Shown here one piece after another: positions 1 to 5,471 of a DNA stretch of 11,792 nucleotides (position 1 is its first letter; each line of letters starts with the position of its first letter). Position numbers and translations under genes: made by a program. The notes beneath the pieces are model-generated. The model worked only from the letters and a program-made list of their open reading frames with translations. It was not told where the DNA came from and did no database searches. Source of the DNA: Clostridia bacterium (GTDB lineage: Bacteria; Bacillota; Clostridia; Oscillospirales; Butyricicoccaceae); NCBI GenBank assembly GCA_017407765.1, contig JAFQVZ010000289.1:1-11792 (forward strand). The letters run 5' to 3'.

Positions 1-43
1 GTACACCGGCCTCCAGCAGCTGCTTCATAGAAATTACCGACAT
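1..43 (-). CDS. rpsB: 30S ribosomal protein S2, N-terminal fragment (runs off left edge)
   Basis: Only the first 14 codons are present, reading MSVISMKQLLEAGV. This closely matches the conserved S2 start (M-x-VISMKQLLEAGVHFGHQ). S2 is a structural protein of the small ribosomal subunit and joins late in 30S assembly. The ATG at 43-41 is preceded on the minus strand by a strong AAAGGAGGA ribosome binding site at about 51-59, and a good promoter lies at 174-202. The rest of the gene, and tsf (which commonly follows rpsB), would lie beyond base 1. The identification rests on a short but distinctive segment. Confidence 0.9.
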   Translation of the reverse strand, partial: MSVISMKQLLEAGV

Positions 44-167
44 TTTAATGTCCTCCTTTTGGTTTTTCCTCCACTGCGATCATTCCCCCCGACGGCCGGC
101 GCTTGCCGACACCTGCAAGAGAGTTCCGCAATGTGTGTTATAGTTTGGTCTATGTCCAAACATTAGC
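44..167 (-). ncRNA. Structured 5' leader of rpsB (candidate regulatory leader)
   Basis: Transcription from the promoter at 174-202 would give an untranslated leader of about 124 nt before the rpsB ATG. It can form a 6-bp hairpin GTTTGG/CCAAAC (143-148 with 156-161, 7-nt loop) and a GC-rich hairpin GTCGGC-AAGC-GCCGGC at about 95-110, followed by a G-run. Ribosomal protein operons often carry leaders bound by one of their own products. I see the stems directly, but I do not recognise a named leader family, so autoregulation by S2 is inference. Confidence 0.4.
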
Positions 168-173
168 CTATGT

Positions 174-202
174 ATCATATCACAACCAATGCCCGGATGC
201 AA
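174..202 (-). promoter_or_regulatory. rpsB promoter (sigma-A type)
   Basis: On the minus strand the -35 element TTGCAT (197-202) and the -10 element TATGAT (174-179) are separated by exactly 17 bp. The -35 lies only 8 bp beyond the pxpC stop codon, so rpsB has its own promoter set tightly against the upstream operon. Confidence 0.75.
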
Positions 203-210
203 GATGTTTT

Positions 211-1164
211 TTACCAAATTTCATGCCTGAAATCTATCTGATTCAGGAGTTTTTGCTGTTTTTTTGCTATTGCTATGGCATCACGCCATTCCACTGCTTC
301 GAATCTGACCGGATCTCCGGCTTTTTTCTGGCCGAGCAGCGGCAGGTCAGCCGAAATAACCGTGGCTATCTTGGAATATCCTCCGGTGGTCTGTCTGTCG
401 GCCATCATGATTATCGGCTTGCCCGAAGGCACCTGAACAGCGCCCATGACAATGCCGTCGGAAATGATGTTGCCGTCACAGCCCTTCTGGTACTCGATCT
501 CTCGCCCCTCAAGGCGATAGCCCATACGGTCGTTCTCATCGGTCACCTTATATTCGCTTTCAAGGAAGGTCTCGATGCCTCGCTGAGAAAACCTCTCCAG
601 CTGAGGGCCCAGGACTACCCTTACCGCTCTGTCTTCATGGGGGTATCTGAGCAGCTTCTCATCTATCTTTCGTGCCGACATAAAGGGCAGCCAGCCGACC
701 GTGCTTCCCGTTTTGAGAACATCGTCTTTTTTAAGCCTTCTTCCCTCATAACCTCCAAAGCCGCCTTTAATATATGTAGACCTGCTTCCCAGCACCTCGG
801 GCACCACGAATCCGCCGGCTACCGCAAGGTAGGCCCTCGAACCGCTTCTTGCAGCGCCAATGCTGAGCACACTTCCCGGCAGCGCCGTATAGGCCCGTCC
901 GTTTTCGATCTCCATTCCGTCGAGCTTTGCATCAAACTCGCCGCCGCAGATGGCAAATACACATCGGTCGGAAAACTCCAGCGCAGGCCCAAGGAAGGTT
1001 ATCTCCAGTGCCGCTTCATCCTGCTCGTTATCGACAAGGATATTGGCCAGGGCAAGCGACCAGAGGTCCATGGCCCCGCACACCGGCACACCGAACTGCT
1101 GATAGCCGTATCGTCCGCCGTCCTGCACCGTTGTCAGCAGGCCGGGAGAAATGACCTTGATCAT
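211..1164 (-). CDS. pxpC: 5-oxoprolinase subunit PxpC (biotin-dependent carboxyltransferase-like family)
   Basis: This 317-residue protein belongs to the KipA/PxpC family. PxpC works with PxpA and PxpB in ATP-dependent cytoplasmic opening of 5-oxoproline (pyroglutamate) to glutamate, clearing a damage product of glutamine and glutamate. Family marks are VQDGGRYGYQQFGVP (13-27), GAMD (30-33), the ALEITFLGP segment (52-60), MGYRLEG (214-220) and the C-terminal block SDGIVMGAVQVPSGKP followed by DRQTTGGYSKIA (235-267). Length is normal for the family. Its ATG overlaps the pxpB stop by 4 bases (ATGA), which implies translational coupling. It is the last gene of the operon and no terminator hairpin follows it before the rpsB promoter. 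Older annotation names it KipA, an antagonist of the sporulation kinase inhibitor KipI in Bacillus; the complete pxpABC set here favours the metabolic role. Confidence 0.93.
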   Translation of the reverse strand: MIKVISPGLLTTVQDGGRYGYQQFGVPVCGAMDLWSLALANILVDNEQDEAALEITFLGPALEFSDRCVFAICGGEFDAKLDGMEIENGRAYTALPGSVLSIGAARSGSRAYLAVAGGFVVPEVLGSRSTYIKGGFGGYEGRRLKKDDVLKTGSTVGWLPFMSARKIDEKLLRYPHEDRAVRVVLGPQLERFSQRGIETFLESEYKVTDENDRMGYRLEGREIEYQKGCDGNIISDGIVMGAVQVPSGKPIIMMADRQTTGGYSKIATVISADLPLLGQKKAGDPVRFEAVEWRDAIAIAKKQQKLLNQIDFRHEIW

Positions 1165-1841
1165 TCTTTCACCATCCTCTCATATTCCTCTTCGCTGATA
1201 GGTCTGAACACAACCTTCTGCCCCGCTCTGAGCAGGAATGGATCGGGCCGGTCCATATCAAAAAGCTTGAGAGGCGTTCGGCCTATAAGCTGCCAGCCGC
1301 CGGGCGACTGGATGGGATAAACACCTGTCTGCGCTCCCGCGATCCCTACCGAACCTGCCGGAATGGCAGTTCTGGGCGTCTTGAGCCTTGGAGTCGCAAT
1401 GGTTTCGTCCATGCCTCCCATGTAAGGAAAACCGGGAGTGAATCCCAGCATGTATATAAGATATTCCCTGCCGCTGTGCCTTGCAATGACCTCTTCGCGG
1501 CTCAGGCCGGTGTGCTGACACACATTGTCGATATCAGGGCCGTATTCTCCGCCGTAAACAACGGGGATGACCACCGTTTCACCTTCCGCCTGTGCCTCTC
1601 CGCCTCTGCCGTCAAGGATCTTTTCTACCGAATCAACCAGCACCTCTGCATCCAGCACCATGGGGTCAAAATGTATGGTCACGGCGCTGTAGGTGGGGAC
1701 TATCTCAATAACGCCGCTCATGTTAAGCTCGGAAAAACGCGCTGTGAAGCCGCACACATCGGCATTGACCTCGGGAGATATCTTCTGTTCAAAAACTACG
1801 GTGACAGCGCGGTCGCCGCAGAATCTGATCTCACCTTTCAT
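1161..1841 (-). CDS. pxpB: 5-oxoprolinase subunit PxpB (KipI family)
   Basis: This 226-residue protein is the PxpB subunit of the three-part 5-oxoprolinase. The N-terminal domain starts FCGDRAVTVVF (7-17), resembling the usual GDxAhhhxF opening. The C-terminal cyclophilin-like domain carries the signature YMLGFTPGFPYMGGMD (130-145), then TPRTAIPAGSVGIAGAQTG (155-173) and YPIQSPGGWQLIGRTP (175-190), all typical of KipI/PxpB. Both ends overlap neighbours by 4 bases: the stop with the pxpC start and the start with the pxpA stop. Bacillus KipI inhibits the sporulation kinase KinA, so a side role in signalling cannot be excluded, but the operon supports metabolism. Confidence 0.93.
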   Translation of the reverse strand: MKGEIRFCGDRAVTVVFEQKISPEVNADVCGFTARFSELNMSGVIEIVPTYSAVTIHFDPMVLDAEVLVDSVEKILDGRGGEAQAEGETVVIPVVYGGEYGPDIDNVCQHTGLSREEVIARHSGREYLIYMLGFTPGFPYMGGMDETIATPRLKTPRTAIPAGSVGIAGAQTGVYPIQSPGGWQLIGRTPLKLFDMDRPDPFLLRAGQKVVFRPISEEEYERMVKE

Positions 1842-2620
1842 GCCCCCATCACCTTTCTCATATTAGCCGCTTCAACCCCCGCCTCTGCGAGAGCGCTGCG
1901 GATCTGCTTTACAAACTCGATGGCCGCTTTATTGTCGCCATGTACGCATACCGACTTGCAGCCCAGCTTAAGGATGCCGCCTGTGTAGGTCTCTACCTCG
2001 CCCTTAGAGATCATTCTGATCACTCTCTCACAAGCAAGGGCGCTGTCGTGGATGACCGAGCCTTCCAGCTTGCGGTTGACAAGGCTGCCGTCATCGTTAT
2101 AAGCACGGTCGGCAAAGAACTCGCTGACATATCCAATGCCCACCTCGGCTGCCGCCTCTTCCATCTTACTGTCGGGAAGGCCGAGCAGGAGCATCTGGCT
2201 GTCAAAGTCCTTTACGGCGCGCGCAAGACCGAGAGCCATAGACATATCCTTGCCGGCCATATTATAAAGAGCGCCGTGGGCCTTAAGATGCTGCATCTCA
2301 CCTCCGCAGCTCTTTACAAAAGCATAGAGTGCTCCCAGCTGATATTTTACGTATGCATAGACCTCGTCCTGCGAAAGCTTCATTTCGCGGCGGCCAAAGC
2401 CCATAAGATCGGGAAAACTGGGATGAGCGCCGATGGCTGTGCCGTTTTTCACCGCCATCTTAACCGTTTTTTCCATTACGATGGGGTCGCCCGCATGATA
2501 ACCGCAGGCAATATTTACCGAAGTGACATGAGGTATGACATCTTCGTCCATTCCCAGAGTATAAGTGCCAAAACTTTCACCAAGATCGCAGTTAAGGTCA
2601 ATTCGCAGGATTTCAGACAT
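1838..2620 (-). CDS. pxpA: 5-oxoprolinase subunit PxpA (LamB/YcsF family)
   Basis: This 260-residue protein is the first gene of the pxpABC operon. Signatures of the LamB/YcsF family are clear: IDLNCDLGESFG (7-18), SVNIACGYHAGDP (34-46), AIGAHPSFPDLMGFGRREM (62-80), LKAHGALYN (112-120), EFFADRAYNDDGSLVNRKL (167-185) and VCVHGDN (224-230). The conserved Asp and His residues fit a metal-dependent TIM-barrel-like hydrolase fold. Length is slightly above that of the E. coli protein (about 244). The start is fixed by TAAGGAGGAGC ahead of the ATG at 2620. The gene overlaps pxpB by 4 bases. Confidence 0.94.
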   Translation of the reverse strand: MSEILRIDLNCDLGESFGTYTLGMDEDVIPHVTSVNIACGYHAGDPIVMEKTVKMAVKNGTAIGAHPSFPDLMGFGRREMKLSQDEVYAYVKYQLGALYAFVKSCGGEMQHLKAHGALYNMAGKDMSMALGLARAVKDFDSQMLLLGLPDSKMEEAAAEVGIGYVSEFFADRAYNDDGSLVNRKLEGSVIHDSALACERVIRMISKGEVETYTGGILKLGCKSVCVHGDNKAAIEFVKQIRSALAEAGVEAANMRKVMGA

Positions 2621-2681
2621 AATATAGCTCCTCCTTACAGGTTCTGTGTTTTATATACGCGTAGTTATCCCACACTTATTT

Positions 2682-2709
2682 ATTATAGTATATCATCATA
2701 TCGACAAAA
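2682..2709 (-). promoter_or_regulatory. Probable pxpABC promoter
   Basis: On the minus strand a perfect -10 TATAAT (2682-2687) lies in a very AT-rich stretch about 60 bp upstream of the pxpA start. The best -35 is only a weak TTTTGT (2704-2709, 16-bp spacer); TTTTGA with 17 bp to an overlapping TATACT is an alternative. The -10 is convincing and the -35 is not, which may mean an activator is needed. Confidence 0.45.
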
Positions 2710-2725
2710 TCAAAAGTCTTTAAAT

Positions 2726-2756
2726 ACAAAAAGGAGCCTATTCGGCTCCTTTTTGT
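2726..2756 (-). terminator. Intrinsic terminator of ylmC
   Basis: A 13-bp perfect stem (2726-2738 with 2744-2756), core AAGGAGCC/GGCTCCTT, closes a 5-base loop. Reading leftwards, the arm ends in a T-run followed by GTATTT. The ylmC stop codon (TAG, 2738-2740) sits within the loop and top of the stem. The symmetric A/T flanks would also let it work on the plus strand, though no plus-strand gene arrives here. Confidence 0.88.
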
Positions 2757-3019
2757 GTATCGGGAAGAATCTTGTGTTTTCTTGACCTTACAAGAATTAT
2801 ATCTTCCCCTATCTTCTCGATATGCTCCCACGGGATCACCTTATCATCTTCCCTGCCCAAAAGGCCAAACCGCCTCAGCCTTCCCGGGATAACAGCCGAC
2901 CTGACCTGTCCGCTTTCGATGTCTATTTCAACATCACTTATATACCCCAGCCGCGAGCCGTCAGAAAGATCGATGACTTCTTTATATCCAAACTCATATA
3001 TCCTGCAGATACCTTTCAT
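2738..3019 (-). CDS. YlmC/YmxH family PRC-barrel protein (sporulation-associated)
   Basis: This 93-residue protein has a single PRC-barrel-like beta domain. The N-terminal part EVIDLSDGSRLGYISDVEID (14-33) and the later segment RRFGLLGREDDKVIPWEHI (49-67), ending in a short polar tail, match the YlmC/YmxH family of Clostridia and Bacilli. The family is linked to sporulation by genome context and expression in spore formers, but its biochemical role is not established. The start is the ATG at 3019, whose GGGAGGG ribosome binding site lies inside the right arm of the thiT terminator stem. The stop lies inside the gene's own terminator. No clear sigma-A promoter was found in the 52-bp gap from thiT. 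Confidence 0.8.
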   Translation of the reverse strand: MKGICRIYEFGYKEVIDLSDGSRLGYISDVEIDIESGQVRSAVIPGRLRRFGLLGREDDKVIPWEHIEKIGEDIILVRSRKHKILPDTQKGAE

Positions 3020-3021
3020 AG

Positions 3022-3058
3022 AAAAACCCTCCCTGATGATATCTATTCACCGGGAGGG
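3022..3058 (-). terminator. thiT terminator overlapping the ylmC ribosome binding site
   Basis: On the minus strand CCCTCCC (3052-3058) pairs perfectly with GGGAGGG (3027-3033) around an 18-nt loop, and five Ts follow at 3022-3026. This is a usable intrinsic terminator just after the thiT stop (3072). The GGGAGGG arm is also the only good ribosome binding site for ylmC, 6-8 bases ahead of its ATG. Confidence 0.7.
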
Positions 3059-3071
3059 CATCGTATGATAT

Positions 3072-3632
3072 TTATTTAAGCTCGGCTGCAAGTATATATT
3101 TTGCAAGGCTTCTGCCAAGGAATATGCAGCATACAACAGCGATTATCGAGCTGGGCAGCATATAGCTTCCGTTATAAAGAATAGAATATATCGTTGTCGA
3201 TTCCATCTCCAGTCCCATGAATATGGGAGGCATATATTCTTTATATATTGTAACACCGCTTATAAAATGGATAATAAAACGCGCAAAACATCCGATAAGC
3301 GCCGAAAGCCATGTGAGCTGAGGCTTGTTTTTAACGATCCCGGCAAAGCCGACAAACATATATGCCAGTGAATAATCAAGAAGCATCGACTGCCAGTTTA
3401 CCGCAACTCCGCCCGAGAGAAAAAACTTGACTGTTCCGAAAACAAAACCGGCCATAAGCCCGGGCGCCGTGCCCCAGCGCACCGAATATATGATTATAGG
3501 TACCATAACAAAATCGATAGATCCGCCATACATCAGCCCGATAGGGATCTCGATAAAACTCAGCACATAGGCCATGGCTGCCACCAATGCGCCTTCCGAC
3601 AGCATTCTGACTCGGTTCTTCCGTGTGTTCAT
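3072..3632 (-). CDS. thiT: Energy-coupling factor thiamine transporter S component ThiT
   Basis: This 186-residue, very hydrophobic protein has about six membrane segments. It is the thiamine-binding S component of an ECF transporter and needs the shared EcfA/EcfA'/EcfT energising module, which is not in this window. Family features are the short basic N-terminus, LSEGALVAAMAYVLSFIEIP (11-30), GGSIDFVMVPI (36-46), a MLLDYSLAYMFVGF segment (83-96) and YNGSYMLPS (153-161). A longer reading from a TTG at 3671 is possible, but that start sits in the T-tract of the riboswitch terminator. The ATG at 3632 has GAAAGGAG about 7 bases upstream and gives the family-typical N-terminus, so I chose it. The TPP riboswitch immediately upstream independently supports a thiamine role. 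Confidence 0.93.
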   Translation of the reverse strand: MNTRKNRVRMLSEGALVAAMAYVLSFIEIPIGLMYGGSIDFVMVPIIIYSVRWGTAPGLMAGFVFGTVKFFLSGGVAVNWQSMLLDYSLAYMFVGFAGIVKNKPQLTWLSALIGCFARFIIHFISGVTIYKEYMPPIFMGLEMESTTIYSILYNGSYMLPSSIIAVVCCIFLGRSLAKYILAAELK

Positions 3633-3670
3633 TTTGTTTTCTCCTTTCTCATTCCCTGTACCCTTTGGCA

Positions 3671-3701
3671 ATAAGAAAGGCCGCAGGATAAACCTGCGGC
3701 C
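3671..3701 (-). terminator. Riboswitch-controlled terminator upstream of thiT
   Basis: On the minus strand a perfect 9-bp GC-rich stem GGCCGCAGG/CCTGCGGCC (3693-3701 with 3679-3687) with a 5-nt loop is followed by TTTCTTATT. It lies between the TPP aptamer and the thiT start, the expected place for an expression platform that stops transcription when TPP is bound. Confidence 0.85.
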
Positions 3702-3722
3702 AAAACAGCTATAACTTTGCTT

Positions 3723-3810
3723 ACAGCTTCCTACGCCGGCATTATCCGGATCAGGTTGAGGGTCCCGGGACTATATCCCGATCTCAGCCGACCAATGTCA
3801 GCCCCCCTGT
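3723..3810 (-). ncRNA. TPP riboswitch aptamer (THI element) controlling thiT
   Basis: On the minus strand the aptamer begins ACAGGGGGGCTGA and ends GGAAGCTGT, with ACAG (3807-3810) and CTGT (3723-3726) closing P1. The diagnostic conserved segments are present: CTGAGAT (3781-3787), an ACCCTCAACCTGATCCGG stretch, and GGATAATGCCGGCGTAGGA (3729-3747), the pyrophosphate-sensing side. Between CTGAGAT and ACCCT is a short P3 hairpin GGGATATAGTCCC. Established knowledge: TPP riboswitches commonly control ThiT-type transporters in Bacillota. With the terminator at 3671-3701 it should act as a transcriptional off-switch. Confidence 0.96.
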
Positions 3811-3828
3811 GTTTTATTTTACTTTTTG

Positions 3829-3857
3829 ATAATACTACCAATAAAATGATTTGTCAA
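3829..3857 (-). promoter_or_regulatory. thiT / TPP riboswitch promoter
   Basis: On the minus strand a perfect -35 TTGACA (3852-3857) is followed after 17 bp by TATTAT (3829-3834). The predicted transcript would start near 3822, just ahead of the aptamer. The -35 lies 9 bp after the hprK stop codon, with no terminator between. Confidence 0.85.
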
Positions 3858-3866
3858 CAGCCGTAA

Positions 3867-4805
3867 TTACTGCTGAGCCATCATGCTGTTATAGAGCCTT
3901 TCTTCAAGCTCCTTTGCAGCATTGTGTCCCATCTTCTTGTGACGGTGATTCATAGCTGCGACCTCGATGATAACGGCGAGGTTACGGCCGGGACGGACAG
4001 GTATCGTCAGCGAAGGAACATTGATTCCCATGATCTCGGTGTAGCTGTCTTCCAGGCCCATACGGTCATAAACCTTATTATCGTCCCATCTCTCAAGGTT
4101 AATGACCAGCTCGATCTTCTCGGTGGGCTTAACTGCCGACATACCGAACAGACGGCGAACATCAACGATGCCGATGCCGCGCATCTCCATCAGATAACGG
4201 ATCATCTCGGGTGCCGAACCGACAAGGCTCTTTGCCGAAACCTTCTTGATCTCAACAGCATCATCGGCAACAAGACGGTGGCCGCGCTTGAGGAGCTCGA
4301 TAGCGGTCTCGCTCTTACCTACGCCGCTGTCGCCCACAAGGAAGATACCTTCGCCGTATACTTCAAGAAGGACGCCGTGGCGTGTGATGCAGGGCGCCAG
4401 ATGAACGTTGAGCGACGAGATCATCGATGCGATCAGAGGCGAAGCATGCTCCTGAGACTTTGCGACCGTAACGCCGTATTTTTCAGCGCTGCGGATGCAG
4501 GGCGCATGGATATTACTGTCTACCGACAGGATCATCAGAGGAACACCGCGGGAGAAGATCTCGTCGAACATCTTTTCCTGCTTTTCTTCGGTGAACTGGT
4601 TGATATACAAAGACTCCATCTCACCGATGACCTGAATACGGTCGTTATTGAAGCCTTCAAAAAAACCGGCAAGCTGAAGGCCGGGGCGATTTACACTGGG
4701 GCTGCTGATCTCTCTTTCAAGATATCCGTCAGGACCGTAAAGTACCTCGAGCTTAAACTCGCGGAGAACTTCGTGCATCATAATATTATTTCTGAACTCT
4801 GCCAT
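3867..4805 (-). CDS. hprK: HPr kinase/phosphorylase
   Basis: This 312-residue enzyme phosphorylates and dephosphorylates Ser46 of HPr, the cytoplasmic PTS carrier, and so sets carbon catabolite control in Gram-positive bacteria. The N-terminal regulatory domain spans about 1-135. The catalytic domain has H143 in TRHGVLLEVYG, the P-loop GDSGVGKS (158-165), the acidic pair D181-D182 in HRLVADDAVEI, the family signature MEMRGIGIVDVRRLFG (206-221) and the C-terminal IPVRPGRNLAVIIEVAAMN motif (268-286). An upstream GTG (4814) is in frame, but it overlaps the AAGGAG binding site. The ATG at 4805 has correct spacing and is preferred. It is a single-gene unit with its own promoter; no gene commonly linked to it (lgt, ptsH) is adjacent. 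Length is normal. Confidence 0.96.
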   Translation of the reverse strand: MAEFRNNIMMHEVLREFKLEVLYGPDGYLEREISSPSVNRPGLQLAGFFEGFNNDRIQVIGEMESLYINQFTEEKQEKMFDEIFSRGVPLMILSVDSNIHAPCIRSAEKYGVTVAKSQEHASPLIASMISSLNVHLAPCITRHGVLLEVYGEGIFLVGDSGVGKSETAIELLKRGHRLVADDAVEIKKVSAKSLVGSAPEMIRYLMEMRGIGIVDVRRLFGMSAVKPTEKIELVINLERWDDNKVYDRMGLEDSYTEIMGINVPSLTIPVRPGRNLAVIIEVAAMNHRHKKMGHNAAKELEERLYNSMMAQQ

Positions 4806-4855
4806 AGGTCGCACTCCTTGGTTGATCGTCTGTTTTTAATAATTATAATATTGTT

Positions 4856-4884
4856 ATTATATACCATGCCACTTCAAAATGCAA
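4856..4884 (-). promoter_or_regulatory. hprK promoter
   Basis: On the minus strand TTGCAT (4879-4884) and a perfect -10 TATAAT (4856-4861) are separated by exactly 17 bp. This gives a leader of about 45 nt before the hprK ATG. A second TATAAT lies downstream near 4841-4847 but has no -35 partner. Confidence 0.8.
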
Positions 4885-4930
4885 TGAATTAGAAGCCTCA
4901 AAACTTTTTTATCTTCAAAGAAGAAAACTC

Positions 4931-4959
4931 TTTACATTTCGAAAAAAACATAGTATCAT
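4931..4959 (+). promoter_or_regulatory. Possible distal promoter toward rpmB
   Basis: TTTACA (4931-4936) and TATCAT (4954-4959) are separated by exactly 17 bp on the plus strand. The predicted transcript would begin near 4966 at the base of the CGGCTTG/CAAGCCG hairpin and run into rpmB as a leader of about 170 nt. The elements are good but not perfect and the region is AT-rich, so chance is possible. Confidence 0.45.
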
Positions 4960-5064
4960 AACGATTACGGCTTGAAGTTTACTGCTGTTTCAACAAGCCG
5001 GGACCATTGGCCAAAGCTCAATAAAAAACTTTGAAAAACTCGATAAATTATTTAAATTTTTCTC

Positions 5065-5093
5065 TTGCTTTATGAGACCGGTTGTGGTATTAT
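5065..5093 (+). promoter_or_regulatory. Proximal rpmB promoter
   Basis: TTGCTT (5065-5070) and TATTAT (5088-5093) are spaced by exactly 17 bp, with a TG pair shortly before the -10. The start of transcription would fall near 5100, leaving a short leader with the AAGGAGGTG binding site at 5118-5126. Confidence 0.75.
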
Positions 5094-5133
5094 ATCTTTT
5101 GTTATGTAATCAATTATAAGGAGGTGCAGAGAA

Positions 5134-5322
5134 ATGGCAAAGTGTGATATCTGTAACAAGGGCGTTACCTTCGGCATCAAGGTTTCCCACTCTCACAGAA
5201 GAACAAACAGACCCTGGAAGCCTAACGTAAAGCGTGTAAAGGCTATCGTAAACGGCACTCCCACTCACGTTAATGTTTGTACTCGCTGCCTGCGCTCGGG
5301 TAAGGTTACAAGAGCTATCTAA
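5134..5322 (+). CDS. rpmB: 50S ribosomal protein L28
   Basis: This 62-residue protein is L28 of the large ribosomal subunit. Recognisable features are the MAKCDICNKG opening, the basic SHSHRRTNRPWKPN core (18-31), and a C-terminal CTRCLRSGKV (49-58). Four cysteines in two CxxC pairs (C4, C7, C49, C52) mark the zinc-binding (C+) form. The ribosome binding site AAGGAGGTG ends 7 bases before the ATG. It is a single-gene unit, divergent from hprK and convergent with gpsA, with its own promoter and terminator. It is the only plus-strand gene left of 9750. Confidence 0.97.
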   Translation: MAKCDICNKGVTFGIKVSHSHRRTNRPWKPNVKRVKAIVNGTPTHVNVCTRCLRSGKVTRAI

Positions 5323-5368
5323 CTTCTCTTGCCCTACCTTTCGGATTTATCTGAATAAAAGCACAATT

Positions 5369-5399
5369 ATCCCGTCCGATGATTCGGCCGGGATTTTTT
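5369..5399 (+). terminator. rpmB intrinsic terminator
   Basis: ATCCCG (5369-5374) pairs with CGGGAT (5389-5394), continued after a T/C mismatch by CCG/CGG around a 6-nt loop. A run of six Ts ends the element. It lies 46 bases after the rpmB stop. Confidence 0.88.
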
Positions 5400-5421
5400 G
5401 TTTTCCCTTCCCTGCCGCACG

Positions 5422-5457
5422 AAAAAAGCCATCCCGGATAAAACCGGGATGGCTTTT
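5422..5457 (-). terminator. gpsA (der-plsY-gpsA operon) terminator
   Basis: A perfect stem of about 14 bp, AAAAGCCATCCCGG with CCGGGATGGCTTTT (5424-5437 with 5444-5457), closes a 6-nt loop. On the minus strand the T-run lies at 5422-5427. It starts 15 bases after the gpsA stop and would work in either direction, backing up the rpmB terminator next to it. Confidence 0.9.
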
Positions 5458-5471
5458 GGTTTATTAAGATA

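Larger units (their letters stand above)
4806..5133. other. Divergent regulatory region between hprK and rpmB
   Basis: No gene is supported in these 328 bases. The region holds the leftward hprK promoter (4856-4884), two possible rightward promoters toward rpmB (4931-4959 and 5065-5093), and a hairpin CGGCTTG/CAAGCCG at about 4968-5001 with a roughly 19-nt loop. The remainder is AT-rich and shows nothing I recognise. Confidence 0.6.

Noticed and set aside
45..83. 12-residue frame just ahead of rpsB, ending next to the rpsB ATG
   Set aside because: The only G-rich stretch ahead of it is 1-2 bases from its ATG, too close for initiation, and its codons include the rpsB binding site, so it looks accidental.
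103..1320. Long plus-strand open frame (about 405 codons) opposite pxpC
   Set aside because: It lies antisense to an unambiguous pxpC, has no ribosome binding site or recognisable domain, and arises from the codon pattern of the real gene.
3060..3067. CATACGAT on the minus strand ahead of ylmC, resembling a sigma-E -10
   Set aside because: No matching -35 was found at the required distance, so a sporulation promoter cannot be supported.
3633..3671. Extended TTG start for thiT
   Set aside because: It would lie in the T-tract of the riboswitch terminator without a binding site; the ATG at 3632 has GAAAGGAG and the family-typical N-terminus.
3924..4892. Plus-strand open frame of about 322 codons opposite hprK
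   Set aside because: It is antisense to a clear HPr kinase and runs through the hprK promoter; no domain is recognisable.
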